From Engelhardtia mirabilis (GTDB taxonomy: Bacteria > Planctomycetota > UBA1135 > GCA-002686595): a stretch of DNA of 64,000 nt. Shown here piece by piece: positions 25,695 to 34,211 of this stretch. The position numbers were made by a program, and so were the translations under genes. Location: NCBI GenBank assembly GCA_007751255.1, contig CP036296.1, positions 496,001-560,000 on the forward strand. Direction: 5' to 3'. The number at the start of each line of letters is the position of its first letter. Positions within the stretch are counted from its first letter, which is position 1. The notes under the pieces are model-generated. The model had not been told where the DNA came from. It saw only the letters and a program-made list of their open reading frames with translations, and did not search any database.

Positions 25695-26723
25695 ATGCAG
25701 CTCCTGACCTGGCTCGGAATCGCCGTCTGCCTGCTCCATTCCGCCACCTTCTCGGGCCTCAACCTGGCCCTCTTGGGGCTCGGCCGGCTGCAGCTCGAGG
25801 TGGAGGCCGAGGGCGGCAACGCCGACGCGCGCAAGGTCATCACCCTGCGGCGCGACGCGAACTTCCTCCTGACCACCATCCTGTGGGGCAACGTCTGCGC
25901 CAACGTGCTCTTGACGCTGTTGACGGACTCCGTGCTCGCGGGCGCCTACGGCTTCCTGTTCTCGACCTTCGGCATCACCTTCTTCGGCGAGATCGTTCCC
26001 CAGGCCTGGTTCAGTCGTAAGGCCCTGAGGATGGGGGCCCTCTTGGCACCCGTCCTGCGCGTCTACCAGGTCCTGCTATGGCCCGTGGCGCGCCCGTCGG
26101 CCTGGATGCTCGACCGCTGGTTGGGCCCCGAAGGCATGGTCTACCTGCGTGAGCGCGACCTGCGGCGGGTGATCACCAAGCACATGGAGTCGGAGGACGC
26201 CGACCTGGCGGTGGCCGAGGGCCGCGGCGTGCTCAACTTCCTGGCCCTCGACGACTTGCCCCTGGGGCTGGAGGGCGAGCCGGTCGATCCGGACTCGGTG
26301 ATCGAGCTGCCGGTGCAGGTGGACCTGCCGGTGATTCCGCACTGCGAGCCATCGCGCGACGACCCCTTCGTGGTCCAGGTGGAGCGCTCGGGCCACAAGT
26401 GGGTGCTGTTGTGCGACGCCGACCGCGGCCCCCTGTTGGTGCTCGACGCCGACGAGTTCGTGCGCGGCCTGTTCCTGCACAGCGAGACCTTCAATCCCTA
26501 CTCCTGTTGCCACCGGCCGATCGTCGTGCGCAATCGCAAGACCACCATCGGCGAGGTCCTGCGCCGGCTGCGGGTGCGCCAGGAGAACGCGGAGGACGAC
26601 GTGATCGACGAGGACCTGATCCTGCTCTGGACCGAGAACGAGCGGCGCGTGATCACCGGCGCCGACCTGCTCGGGTTCCTGTTGCGCGGGATCGTTCCGG
26701 TCGCGCCGGCGTCGCCTGCTTGA
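25695..26723 (+). CDS. CNNM/DUF21 transmembrane domain protein
   Basis: 342 residues. The N-terminal DUF21/CNNM membrane domain (about 1-150) has several helices, with FSGLNLALLGLGRLQLEVEAEGGNADARKV, RRDANFLLTTILWGNVCANVLLTLL and FGITFFGEIVPQAWFSRKAL, all typical of CNNM and CorC-type Mg2+/Co2+ efflux proteins. The C-terminal half is soluble and CBS-like in position but does not show clear CBS motifs. A role in divalent cation export is inferred from the family. It is divergent from the CASTOR-like channel (144 bp between starts). Confidence 0.86.
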   Translation: MQLLTWLGIAVCLLHSATFSGLNLALLGLGRLQLEVEAEGGNADARKVITLRRDANFLLTTILWGNVCANVLLTLLTDSVLAGAYGFLFSTFGITFFGEIVPQAWFSRKALRMGALLAPVLRVYQVLLWPVARPSAWMLDRWLGPEGMVYLRERDLRRVITKHMESEDADLAVAEGRGVLNFLALDDLPLGLEGEPVDPDSVIELPVQVDLPVIPHCEPSRDDPFVVQVERSGHKWVLLCDADRGPLLVLDADEFVRGLFLHSETFNPYSCCHRPIVVRNRKTTIGEVLRRLRVRQENAEDDVIDEDLILLWTENERRVITGADLLGFLLRGIVPVAPASPA

Positions 26724-26840
26724 GGCGTCACGCTCGGTACCGGCTTCGCGCCTGCGGCCCTCGCGCAGGCGAGGACGCGGGTCTGGTCGGGCCCTCACCT
26801 CGCCAGGGCCGATCGACCCGCCATCCGCGGCGCGGTGGGC

Positions 26841-27950
26841 TCAGCGGGGCGAGCCGAGTACCAGGCGCGGCGCGCCCCACAGGCCCTGGTCGCCGCGCTC
26901 GTCGTCGGTGGACTCCATCCGCAGCTCGAGGTCGATCTCGCGGCCGCAGAACGCGCTCAGGTCGACGTCCCAGTCCTCCCAGCGAGGTTGCCCGGGCCCG
27001 TCCGGCGCGATGGTCTGGGTCCGCACGACCTGTCCGTCCGCGACCAGGCTGAAGCGCAGGCCCGTGGTCTTGCCCTCGTAGCCACGGCGGATGCCGATGC
27101 CCGTACGCAGGTGGGTGCCCTCGGGCAGGGTCACCCCGCGCCAGTTGACCGATCCGGACCAGATGCCGGCGACTCGCTGTTCGACCGGGGTCGAGATGGT
27201 CGAACGCACCTGGTTGCCGACGAAGCCGAAGCGGATGCGCTGGGTGAAGCGCGTGGCCTCGGCGTTGGACAGCTCGTCCTCCAGGGGCACTTCGGCGGGG
27301 CCCTGGCGCTCTCCGATCACCAGCTCGGCCACGTGCTCGTCGTAGTGCTCGAGGTCGGGCGTGACGGTGATGGCGAGGGCCACGCCGCGCTCCGCCGAAT
27401 AGGCCTCGGCCAAGGGCCGCCAGCCCCCGGGGCGCCTGACCGTGATCAGGGCCCAACTCACACCGGGCGTCGCCAGGGGCGAAGTGCGAGCACCCAGGCG
27501 CGCGAGCTCCGCCGCCAGGTCGTCGCGCAGCTCGTCATCGCCTGCCCTGGGCCGGATCGCCCCGAAGTTGGCGAGGGCCAGGATCGTCCCCACCGGTTGG
27601 GAGTCGCAGAAGCGGATGAACTCGCCGCGCGCTTCCTGATCGCCGACCAGGTCGAAGTTCTTGTGCTCGCCGAAGACCAGGTCCGGCCCCAGCGACGCCA
27701 CGCGCAGGCCGGTGCGCCGGTCGAGGAACTTCAGAATCAGGTCGTCCACCAGGATCAGGTCGTCCACGACCTCGCTGCCGCCGGGCAGGGTCACCGCCGG
27801 CAGCAGGGGGCCCTTGGCCACGGCCAGGATCGAGAGGCCGTCGGTGGGGCCGACCACCCCGCGCGCCGTGGAACTCGTGAACAGGCTCGTGACTCGCAAC
27901 AGCGATGCCAACACGAGCAGGGCCAGGCCCAGTTGAAGCACCTGTCGCAT
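26841..27950 (-). CDS. ILEI/FAM3-like domain protein
   Basis: 369 residues with an N-terminal signal anchor (about 4-22). The first half matches the interleukin-like EMT inducer (ILEI/FAM3) domain found in bacteria and animals: GPLLPAVTL, then RTGLRVASLGPDLVFGEHKNFDLVG, FIRFCDSQPVGTILALANFG, LRDDLAAELARLGA and GVSWALITVRRPGG. The C-terminal part (about 235-369) is beta-rich, with TGIGIRRGYEGKTTGLRFSL, a possible jelly-roll. In other proteins the fold is linked to glycan binding or processing. It is the last gene of the DUF4956-CotH-VTC operon, 4 bp after the VTC gene. Confidence 0.72.
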   Translation of the reverse strand: MRQVLQLGLALLVLASLLRVTSLFTSSTARGVVGPTDGLSILAVAKGPLLPAVTLPGGSEVVDDLILVDDLILKFLDRRTGLRVASLGPDLVFGEHKNFDLVGDQEARGEFIRFCDSQPVGTILALANFGAIRPRAGDDELRDDLAAELARLGARTSPLATPGVSWALITVRRPGGWRPLAEAYSAERGVALAITVTPDLEHYDEHVAELVIGERQGPAEVPLEDELSNAEATRFTQRIRFGFVGNQVRSTISTPVEQRVAGIWSGSVNWRGVTLPEGTHLRTGIGIRRGYEGKTTGLRFSLVADGQVVRTQTIAPDGPGQPRWEDWDVDLSAFCGREIDLELRMESTDDERGDQGLWGAPRLVLGSPR

Positions 27951-27954
27951 GGCC

Positions 27955-28692
27955 TCAGATCGGCATCGCCGAGGGCACGGGGCCGTGGTCCGGATCCGAG
28001 GCCAGCACGAACTTCGAACAGCGGTCCACGAAGAACGGCAGACGGCTGAGCAGCGACTGCGCTGCCTGGTAGTCCTCGGGCGCGCACTTGGCCTCGATCA
28101 CCAGCACGCGCGGGATCGGCGTCGGGTCGACGCTGGACAGGATCCAACGTCCGCGCAGGTCGACCGCGCGCAGCTCGCGGTCGATCGTGATCCGAATGCG
28201 TCCGTCGGCCGTGGTCAGGTACTCGCGTTGGTAGGCGATCCACTGAACGGGCTCGAGGCCCTCGTCGAGGGACTGTTGCCAAGGGGAGGTGACCGCCGCG
28301 CGCAGGCTGCGAATGAACGCCACGCGGTCGACGCCCTCGATGTCGAGGGGCTGCGCGAGTTTCAAAGTGTCCTTCCAGCCCAAGGTGTTCTCGCGCACCT
28401 TGCGCTCGAGCGTCGCCCGGACACCCACCGCACTGTCCCCGTACCAGCGCAGGCGGATCTTCTCCCGGTGGCTGATCCCGGCCAGGTTCTCTTCCAGGGC
28501 GCGGCCGAAGGTCGTGTCGAGGTAGATGCTCTGCACCCGCCGGGGCGGGTAGAGCACCCGCGGCGCCGTCGGGTCCAGCCGCAGGTGGGCCTGGACCTGG
28601 GAGTAGGCGCTCTCCTGGCAGGCCATCTTGAGCTCGTAGCGCAGCGAATCGGGGTAGTCGCCGATCAGGTGCGAGTGCTCCTCACTGGCCAA
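27955..28692 (-). CDS. VTC-domain (polyphosphate polymerase-like) protein
   Basis: 245-residue cytoplasmic protein of the VTC/polyphosphate polymerase superfamily (triphosphate tunnel fold). Visible tunnel features are RYELKM at the start, REKIRLRWYGD, ATLERKVRENT, AYQREYL, IRITIDRELRAVD and the closing VLVIEAKC. Yeast Vtc4 makes polyphosphate from ATP; bacterial homologues next to CotH and DUF4956 genes have no proven reaction. It overlaps the CotH gene by 11 bp and lies 4 bp before the ILEI gene, so all four genes are tightly co-transcribed. Confidence 0.88.
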   Translation of the reverse strand: MASEEHSHLIGDYPDSLRYELKMACQESAYSQVQAHLRLDPTAPRVLYPPRRVQSIYLDTTFGRALEENLAGISHREKIRLRWYGDSAVGVRATLERKVRENTLGWKDTLKLAQPLDIEGVDRVAFIRSLRAAVTSPWQQSLDEGLEPVQWIAYQREYLTTADGRIRITIDRELRAVDLRGRWILSSVDPTPIPRVLVIEAKCAPEDYQAAQSLLSRLPFFVDRCSKFVLASDPDHGPVPSAMPI

Positions 28693-31462
28693 GGATCTTC
28701 TCCTCGTAGAGCCGGTTCACGTCCAGGTCGACCGTGGGCAGGAGCGCTCCCTCCAGCTCGACCGAGCAGCCGGACTGGACGATCGAATCGCCCAGCACCG
28801 AGTCGCGGATCGTGATGTTCGTCGCCGTCATCCGCGCCGGGCCGAACTCGGGCTTCTTGATGAAGGCCGCGAGAGCGTAGGTGCGGGCGCCCAGGATGGT
28901 CATGTCGCGCGCGTCGACGGTGGAGTCGTCCTTGGAGGCGATGCCGATCGAGACGCCGTCGGCCAGGCCGCCGCGCACCCGCACGATGCTGCGCTCACCT
29001 GCCGACACGGCCTTGTCGCCCATGTTGAGGAAGCGGCAGTCGAGGATGTCGATGTCGCTCCCACTGACGTCGACGCCGTCGGCCAGGCCGTCGCGGAAGG
29101 TGCATTCGCGCACGGTGCCCGAAACGAAGTCGCCGTCGAAGCTGTCGGAGACGCAGCCCGCAAAGGTGACCCGCTCCATCAGGAAGTCGGCGCCGAAGAT
29201 GTTGGTGCCGTCCTCGGCCAAGGTGCCCTCGATCAGGCAGTCCTGCATGGTCACCGGCGAGTGGTAGAAGGTGATCCCGCCCGTCACGACCCAGCCGGCC
29301 CGGGCGACGGCGTCGGTGTTGCGGACGGTCACGTAGCGCCAGGTCGAACGCCCGTCGGCCTCCAGCACGGCCACGCCCTTCCAGCGATCGAAGCCCTCCT
29401 TCGGTTCCAGCACGATCGGACCGTCGGCGAGGCCCTCGAAGTCCAGGGGCGCGTCGGTCAAGAGCACCGCGTCCGGATCGAAGCGCAGGCGCACGATGCC
29501 GCGGGCGCGCAGGACTGTGCCGTGAGGCACGACCAGATCGCCGTCCACGTCCCAGGTGCCGTGCTGGATCACCAGCCAGCGCTCGACGGGGTCCCATTCG
29601 AGGAACGGATGGCGCTCCAGGGCCTCGGCGAGGGTCGGCGCCACGGGCCGGCCGCCCTCGTCGATCCAGGAGGCCTCGATGCGGCGCACAGTGAGCGGCT
29701 CGGAGCTGGTCGCGTCGGCGCCGATGGGGCGCGAGACGATCTCGATGTCGAGCTCCAGCTGGCCCTTCTGCTCGGACTTCTCGAGCACCGCCTGCAGCAC
29801 GCCGTCGACGGTCTCGAGGTTGGCGAGGCGCTCGTCCAGCTCGAAGCGGAAGTGCACCGTGCGCCCGTCGCGCGGCAGCACCACGCCGCCGCTAGACGTC
29901 GTGCCGGCGCCCAGGGAGCCCGGCACCAGGCGCGGCTGGGCCGCGATGAAGACGCCGTTGCTGAAGCGGAAGCCCTCGACCACCACGGGGGTCTGGGTGG
30001 TGCTCCAGGCGCTCACGTTCACGAAGCCGGAGACGGGCGTCTGCTCGCCCTCGACCAGTTCGTAGGTGGCCATGCAGTTGAGCGGGTCGACCGGGTAGAC
30101 CACCGTGCGCAGGAACGCGACCTGGGTGCGCAGGCGCTGCAGCATCGAGTCGACCCGGAAGGGCTCGGGCAGTGGCGCGTCCGCCATCAGCGCCGCCTCG
30201 AAGCGCTCCAGGTCGGGACGCAGTGCGTCGAAGAGCCGGTCGAGGTAGCCGGGCGCGCAGAGCTCCCCCAGGTGGCGGAAGACGCCGTTGTAGTAGGCGT
30301 CGCTGCTCACGAACTGCTTGACGATGCCCTCGGGCCGGTGCGGCACCGGCTCGCGCGCGGACGGCGTCTGCGCCATGTTGTCGAACATGATCGGCTCGAG
30401 CCGATCCACCACGGGGTCGTGGTAGAAGCGCATGTTCTGCCAATACAGCGAGTGCTCGATCTGGAACAGCGAGGCCAGGGCGTGGGCCATGGCCAAGCGG
30501 TCGACGTCCACCAACCGTTCGAGAGTCTTGCCCTTGAGGTCCTCGAGCGCCTGCATCCGGCGTTGGCGCGACTGGCGGTCGCCGCTGGCGATCACCAACC
30601 GCTGCAGGTCGCGCATCTGCTCCACGGCGCTGAAGTAGGAGCGGTTGAGCGAATCGGACGAGCCCAGTCGCTTCTCGCCGTAGGCGCGCACGAAGGCGGC
30701 CGGCACCTCGATCGCGTCCCGCGCCGACTCGGGCGTCGAGAACTCGACCTCCTTCGAGAAGACGTCGTGGGCCTGGAGCAACGAGTCCCAGTGGGTCGAC
30801 TCGTCCCACAGCACGATCGGCCCCTCGCGCCGGTCCTGGGACTCGAGCAGCTCCTTGCTGAAGTGCTCTTCCAGGTAGTAGACGCCGGCCGCGTGACCGT
30901 TCACGACCAGGTTCACGAAGTCCGAGCGCGGCGCCAGCAAGCCCTCGCGGCGCGAGGCCTCGAGCACCAACCACTCCCACAGGTGACCTCGCGTGGACGG
31001 TGCTTGGACCGAGAACACGCGCATCCCGAAGGCCTTGTCGTCCTTCAACGTGATCCGCAGCGACCACTTGTCGCCGATCACGTGGTCCAGCCAATCGCCC
31101 TTGATTCGCACGTCGGCGTCCATCGGCCGTCCGTCGATGGTGATCACCGCGTCGACCGTGTCGTCGTCGGTCTGGATGATCATGCCTCGGTCCAGGGCGC
31201 GTTCGCGGACCCGTTGCAGGGTCTGCGCGGCCTCGGGCTCGATGGAGACTTCGATCGTCGCGAGCCCGTTGTCGACCGGTTCGGGCAGCCCCTCCGGCGG
31301 TCGCAGGTAGCGATGCAGGGGCAGGTCCTTGGCCGGGGCCACGTCGTCGGGGCGGGAACTCCAGCTGCTCGGGTCGAGCAGCAAGCCGATGCCGAGCCCC
31401 GTGAGCAACAGGGCGACGCCCAGCCAGAAACCCTCGGTGGGGCGATCGGTCTTGGTCAGCAC
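28682..31462 (-). CDS. CotH-kinase-like protein with C-terminal right-handed beta-helix
   Basis: 926-residue membrane-anchored protein (anchor about 12-30, then outside). Residues 65-430 form a CotH domain: IEVSIEPEAAQTLQ, ADVRIKGDWLDH, WSLRITLKDDKAFGMRVFSVQAP, NLVVNGHAAGVYYLEEHFSKELLE and the late HSLYWQNMRFYHDPVVDRLEPIMFDN. CotH of Bacillus is an atypical protein kinase; the metal-binding Asp of the W/F-D-N motif is kept, but the other classical Asp region reads EHSLYWQN. Residues 590-900 form a beta-helix with rungs such as VRNTDAVARAG and DVSGSDIDILDCRFLNMGDKAVS, unusual for CotH. Second gene of the operon, 24 bp after DUF4956. Confidence 0.85.
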   Translation of the reverse strand: MLTKTDRPTEGFWLGVALLLTGLGIGLLLDPSSWSSRPDDVAPAKDLPLHRYLRPPEGLPEPVDNGLATIEVSIEPEAAQTLQRVRERALDRGMIIQTDDDTVDAVITIDGRPMDADVRIKGDWLDHVIGDKWSLRITLKDDKAFGMRVFSVQAPSTRGHLWEWLVLEASRREGLLAPRSDFVNLVVNGHAAGVYYLEEHFSKELLESQDRREGPIVLWDESTHWDSLLQAHDVFSKEVEFSTPESARDAIEVPAAFVRAYGEKRLGSSDSLNRSYFSAVEQMRDLQRLVIASGDRQSRQRRMQALEDLKGKTLERLVDVDRLAMAHALASLFQIEHSLYWQNMRFYHDPVVDRLEPIMFDNMAQTPSAREPVPHRPEGIVKQFVSSDAYYNGVFRHLGELCAPGYLDRLFDALRPDLERFEAALMADAPLPEPFRVDSMLQRLRTQVAFLRTVVYPVDPLNCMATYELVEGEQTPVSGFVNVSAWSTTQTPVVVEGFRFSNGVFIAAQPRLVPGSLGAGTTSSGGVVLPRDGRTVHFRFELDERLANLETVDGVLQAVLEKSEQKGQLELDIEIVSRPIGADATSSEPLTVRRIEASWIDEGGRPVAPTLAEALERHPFLEWDPVERWLVIQHGTWDVDGDLVVPHGTVLRARGIVRLRFDPDAVLLTDAPLDFEGLADGPIVLEPKEGFDRWKGVAVLEADGRSTWRYVTVRNTDAVARAGWVVTGGITFYHSPVTMQDCLIEGTLAEDGTNIFGADFLMERVTFAGCVSDSFDGDFVSGTVRECTFRDGLADGVDVSGSDIDILDCRFLNMGDKAVSAGERSIVRVRGGLADGVSIGIASKDDSTVDARDMTILGARTYALAAFIKKPEFGPARMTATNITIRDSVLGDSIVQSGCSVELEGALLPTVDLDVNRLYEEKILGQ

Positions 31463-31486
31463 GGCGTGGACTCAGGCTTCCGTCGA

Positions 31487-32194
31487 TCAGTCGAGGGCGT
31501 TGCCCTCGACCACGCTGATGGTCGCGTCGGGCAGGGCTTCGCGGATGCGGGTGAGCAGGCTGCCCAGCTCCTTCGCGCCCACGAGGTCCAGCACCAGGTT
31601 GGCGTTGAAGGTGCGCTCGTGGATGTCCACCCGGCGGACGTCGACTTGCAGGGCTCCGCCCTCGACCTTGGCCAACAGGCGCTCGAGCAGCGCTTCGGCT
31701 TCACCGCTGGAGCCCTCGCCTGCGAGCACGGAACTCACGTGCACCAACTTGCGCGCCGGCAGCCCGTGGTTCGGTCGCCCCTGGGCCAGGGCCAGGTAGG
31801 TCAGGATGACCAGGAAGACCACGCTCGTCGCCAGGCGCTGGTCGGCGCCCAGACCGATGCCCAGACCCACGGCCAGGAACAGGTAGGCCAGCTCCTCGGG
31901 CTCCTTGATCGGCGTCCGGAAGCGGATGATCGAGAGGGCGCCGACCAGACCCAGGGAGAGGGCTAGCGAGGTCTTCACCACCGAGATGACCATCATCGTG
32001 GTCGCGGCGATGAAGACGAACATGCGCGCGAACTTGCGCTTGTTCGAGAGCACCGGCGAGAAACGCAGGTAATGCCAGGACAGGAGCTGGCCCAGGGCCA
32101 GCACCAGGGCCAGGTTGACCAGGGTCGGCACCAGACCGAGGTCCTCGAGGGCGCTCTGGCCGAGTGAGTCGAGAAACTGTTCCAAGGTGTTCAT
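31487..32194 (-). CDS. DUF4956 membrane protein
   Basis: 235 residues with four or five membrane helices in the first 145 residues and a soluble C-terminal ACT/MgtC-like tail. The DUF4956 core SLALSLGLVGALSIIRFRTPIKEPEELAYLFLAVGLGIGLGA is complete. It resembles the MgtC/SapB membrane core, but no transport function is established. DUF4956 genes recur beside CotH and VTC-domain genes in unrelated bacteria, which suggests one shared pathway. It is the first gene of this operon. Confidence 0.9.
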   Translation of the reverse strand: MNTLEQFLDSLGQSALEDLGLVPTLVNLALVLALGQLLSWHYLRFSPVLSNKRKFARMFVFIAATTMMVISVVKTSLALSLGLVGALSIIRFRTPIKEPEELAYLFLAVGLGIGLGADQRLATSVVFLVILTYLALAQGRPNHGLPARKLVHVSSVLAGEGSSGEAEALLERLLAKVEGGALQVDVRRVDIHERTFNANLVLDLVGAKELGSLLTRIREALPDATISVVEGNALD

Positions 32195-32348
32195 CGCGGC
32201 GGCCGTCGTTGGACGGGGGGGGCGGCGCGCGGCGCAGTTGGCGGGTAGGGGGGGAGGCCCCGAGCTGGGGAGGGCGCGGGTATTCTTGACGGGATCTTAG
32301 CCGAACCTTGTTCCTCGGGCGGGGGTCGCCCGCCAATCCGATCCTGCG

Positions 32349-33527
32349 ATGCAGACTCCTCTCCCCAGCTCGATCTCCAGCGCCGTGCTGCTGGGACTTT
32401 CACTGATCGCGATGGCCGGCTGCGGCGCATCCGACGGCACGACGGACGCCGATTCCGGCCCCGGTTCCGGCGATGGCCGGGCGACGAGTGACTCGCTGAC
32501 AGCAAGTGCGGCGGCCGGCGAGCCGAGCCCTGACGGCACCAGGGCCGAGGCGCTGCCGACCTGGCCCGAGCCGCCGGTCTCGACCTTCAACGGCCGGGCC
32601 CTGCCACAGGACGAGGTCTGGGACGACTACTCCTTCGCGATCGTCGGCCACCTGCGCGCGGGTCCCGACGACCCCTCGCCCAACCAGCGCATGCGCGACC
32701 ACACCGATCGGCTGCTGGCCACCGATCCGTCCCTGGTCGTCTCCCTCGGGGACATGTACTACTCGATCTCCGAGCAGCGCCTGGCCGACTTCCGGGCCTG
32801 GGTGCAGGACGAGCTCCCGGTTCCGTTCTTCAACGCGGTCGGCAACCACGACATCCAGATCGGCGGCGATCGCCTGGCCGACGGCTCCCTGGCCAGCCGC
32901 ATCTACGACGTCCAGGCCTACTGCGCGGAGTTCGGGGCCACCTACTACGAGTTCCGCCTCGGCTCGGCGCTGTTCGTGTTCCTGGACTTCGAGTCCGCCG
33001 GAGCCTTCGGCATGGACGAGGCTCAAGTGGCCTGGCTCGACGACGTCCTCGAGCGCGCGGCGCGGGACCCGCGCCTCGAGAACGTGTTCCTGTTCATGCA
33101 TAAGGTGGTCTGGTCCTACAACAACCCCGATACGGAGCCGTTGTTCCGCTACCGCCACCCGGTCCCGATCTCTCCGAAGTACTCGTGGTACGCCGACGAG
33201 TTGGAGCCTCGCCTGGAGGCCCTGCCGCCGCACTTGAAGCTCTATCTCTTCTCCGGTGACATCGGCGGCGGCAACCAGCACCTGCAGATCTACTGCCGGG
33301 AGCAGGGGCGTGTCACCTTCGTCGCAGCCGGGATGGGCGCGCGCGATCGAGACGGGTTCGTGGCGGTGGACGTGAAGGGTCGTGAGGTCGACCTGCGCTA
33401 CGTGACCTTGGTCGCGGGCGACGAAGCGCCGCTGACAGCCTTCGGGAACGAGTTCTGGGAACGCTTCTACAGCGAGCACCCGGACCTGGCCGCCAAGGCG
33501 ATCTTCCCCAAGCCCGAGCCGCGGTGA
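32349..33527 (+). CDS. metallophosphoesterase-like lipoprotein
   Basis: 392 residues with lipobox IAMAGC (lipidated Cys25) and a Ser/Gly/Asp-rich linker to about 75. The phosphoesterase fold is visible: VVSLGDMYYS, FFNAVGNHDIQIGG, FLFMHKVVWSYNN and LYLFSGDIGGGN. The first metal motif (normally D-x-H) reads IVGHLR, lacking the Asp, and the last GHxH motif reads SGDIGGG. The metal site is therefore incomplete and the enzyme may bind one metal or be inactive. It is divergent from the DUF4956 operon, with 154 bp between starts. Confidence 0.82.
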   Translation: MQTPLPSSISSAVLLGLSLIAMAGCGASDGTTDADSGPGSGDGRATSDSLTASAAAGEPSPDGTRAEALPTWPEPPVSTFNGRALPQDEVWDDYSFAIVGHLRAGPDDPSPNQRMRDHTDRLLATDPSLVVSLGDMYYSISEQRLADFRAWVQDELPVPFFNAVGNHDIQIGGDRLADGSLASRIYDVQAYCAEFGATYYEFRLGSALFVFLDFESAGAFGMDEAQVAWLDDVLERAARDPRLENVFLFMHKVVWSYNNPDTEPLFRYRHPVPISPKYSWYADELEPRLEALPPHLKLYLFSGDIGGGNQHLQIYCREQGRVTFVAAGMGARDRDGFVAVDVKGREVDLRYVTLVAGDEAPLTAFGNEFWERFYSEHPDLAAKAIFPKPEPR

Positions 33528-33543
33528 GGTAGGCGTTCGTACG

Positions 33544-34074
33544 GTGCCAGGCACAAGACCGCCGTCCAACCCGAGGGCCCCGACAGGCATTGCGCCCGTG
33601 AACGACACCGGACATCCCGAGGCCGAGGCCTGGCACGAAGCCGGGCACGCGGTCGTCGCCCACCTGCTCGGCGGGCGCGTGCGCGAGCTGACCCTGGAGG
33701 CCGAGGAGGAGCACCTCGAGGGCCGCGCATCGATCGAGTGGCGCGGACTCGATGCCAGCGCCTTGGCCGTCGTCTCGGGCCAGGTCGCCCTGGGGGGGCC
33801 CTTGGCCGAGCTGCTCTTTCGCGGCGACGACTCCCTCGACGACCCCGAGCTGCTCTCGACCTGGGAACAAGATTGGTCCGAGGTCGAGCGCTGCGCCCGG
33901 GTGGTCGAGGCGAATGCAGCCCTGCGCGCGAGGCTCATCCGCACTTGGATCGATCGCGTGCAGGGGTTGCTCGCCGACGACCGAGTGGAGGAGCGGATTG
34001 CGCGCGTGGCCGATGCACTCGACGCCCACGGCACGCTCGACGAGGAGTTGTTCGAGTCGTCCCTGGTCGATTAG
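33544..34074 (+). CDS. small peptidase-like protein with HEAGH motif (M41-like)
   Basis: 176 residues if the GTG at 33544 is used; GTG at 33598 (158 residues) is an equally good start, and there is no suitable ATG. The core EAWHEAGHAVVAHLLGGRVRELTLEAEEEHLEGRA, with HExxH, is the zinc-site helix of FtsH-type (M41) peptidases, followed by a VSGQVALGGPLAELLF segment typical of the M41 domain. No AAA+ or membrane part is present, so this is a stand-alone domain. Such proteins could be proteases or inactive binders; activity is not proven. It lies 16 bp after the phosphoesterase gene. Confidence 0.75.
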   Translation: MPGTRPPSNPRAPTGIAPVNDTGHPEAEAWHEAGHAVVAHLLGGRVRELTLEAEEEHLEGRASIEWRGLDASALAVVSGQVALGGPLAELLFRGDDSLDDPELLSTWEQDWSEVERCARVVEANAALRARLIRTWIDRVQGLLADDRVEERIARVADALDAHGTLDEELFESSLVD

Positions 34075-34211
34075 CGCAGGCAAGTCGGTTCGCGCTTGCG
34101 ACTCGCGTTCGAGGTGAGTAAACCGCTGCTTCCCTCGCGCGCTGACGTCGGCCACGTCCACGCGCGGTGTGTCCTTCTGCCCTACCCGTCCGCCGATCGA
34201 TCGCCCCCCCG

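Noticed and set aside
29261-31966. Plus-strand open frame of 901 codons
   Set aside because: Antisense to the CotH and DUF4956 genes; composition is typical of a shadow (His/Val/Arg/Gln-rich) without a domain.
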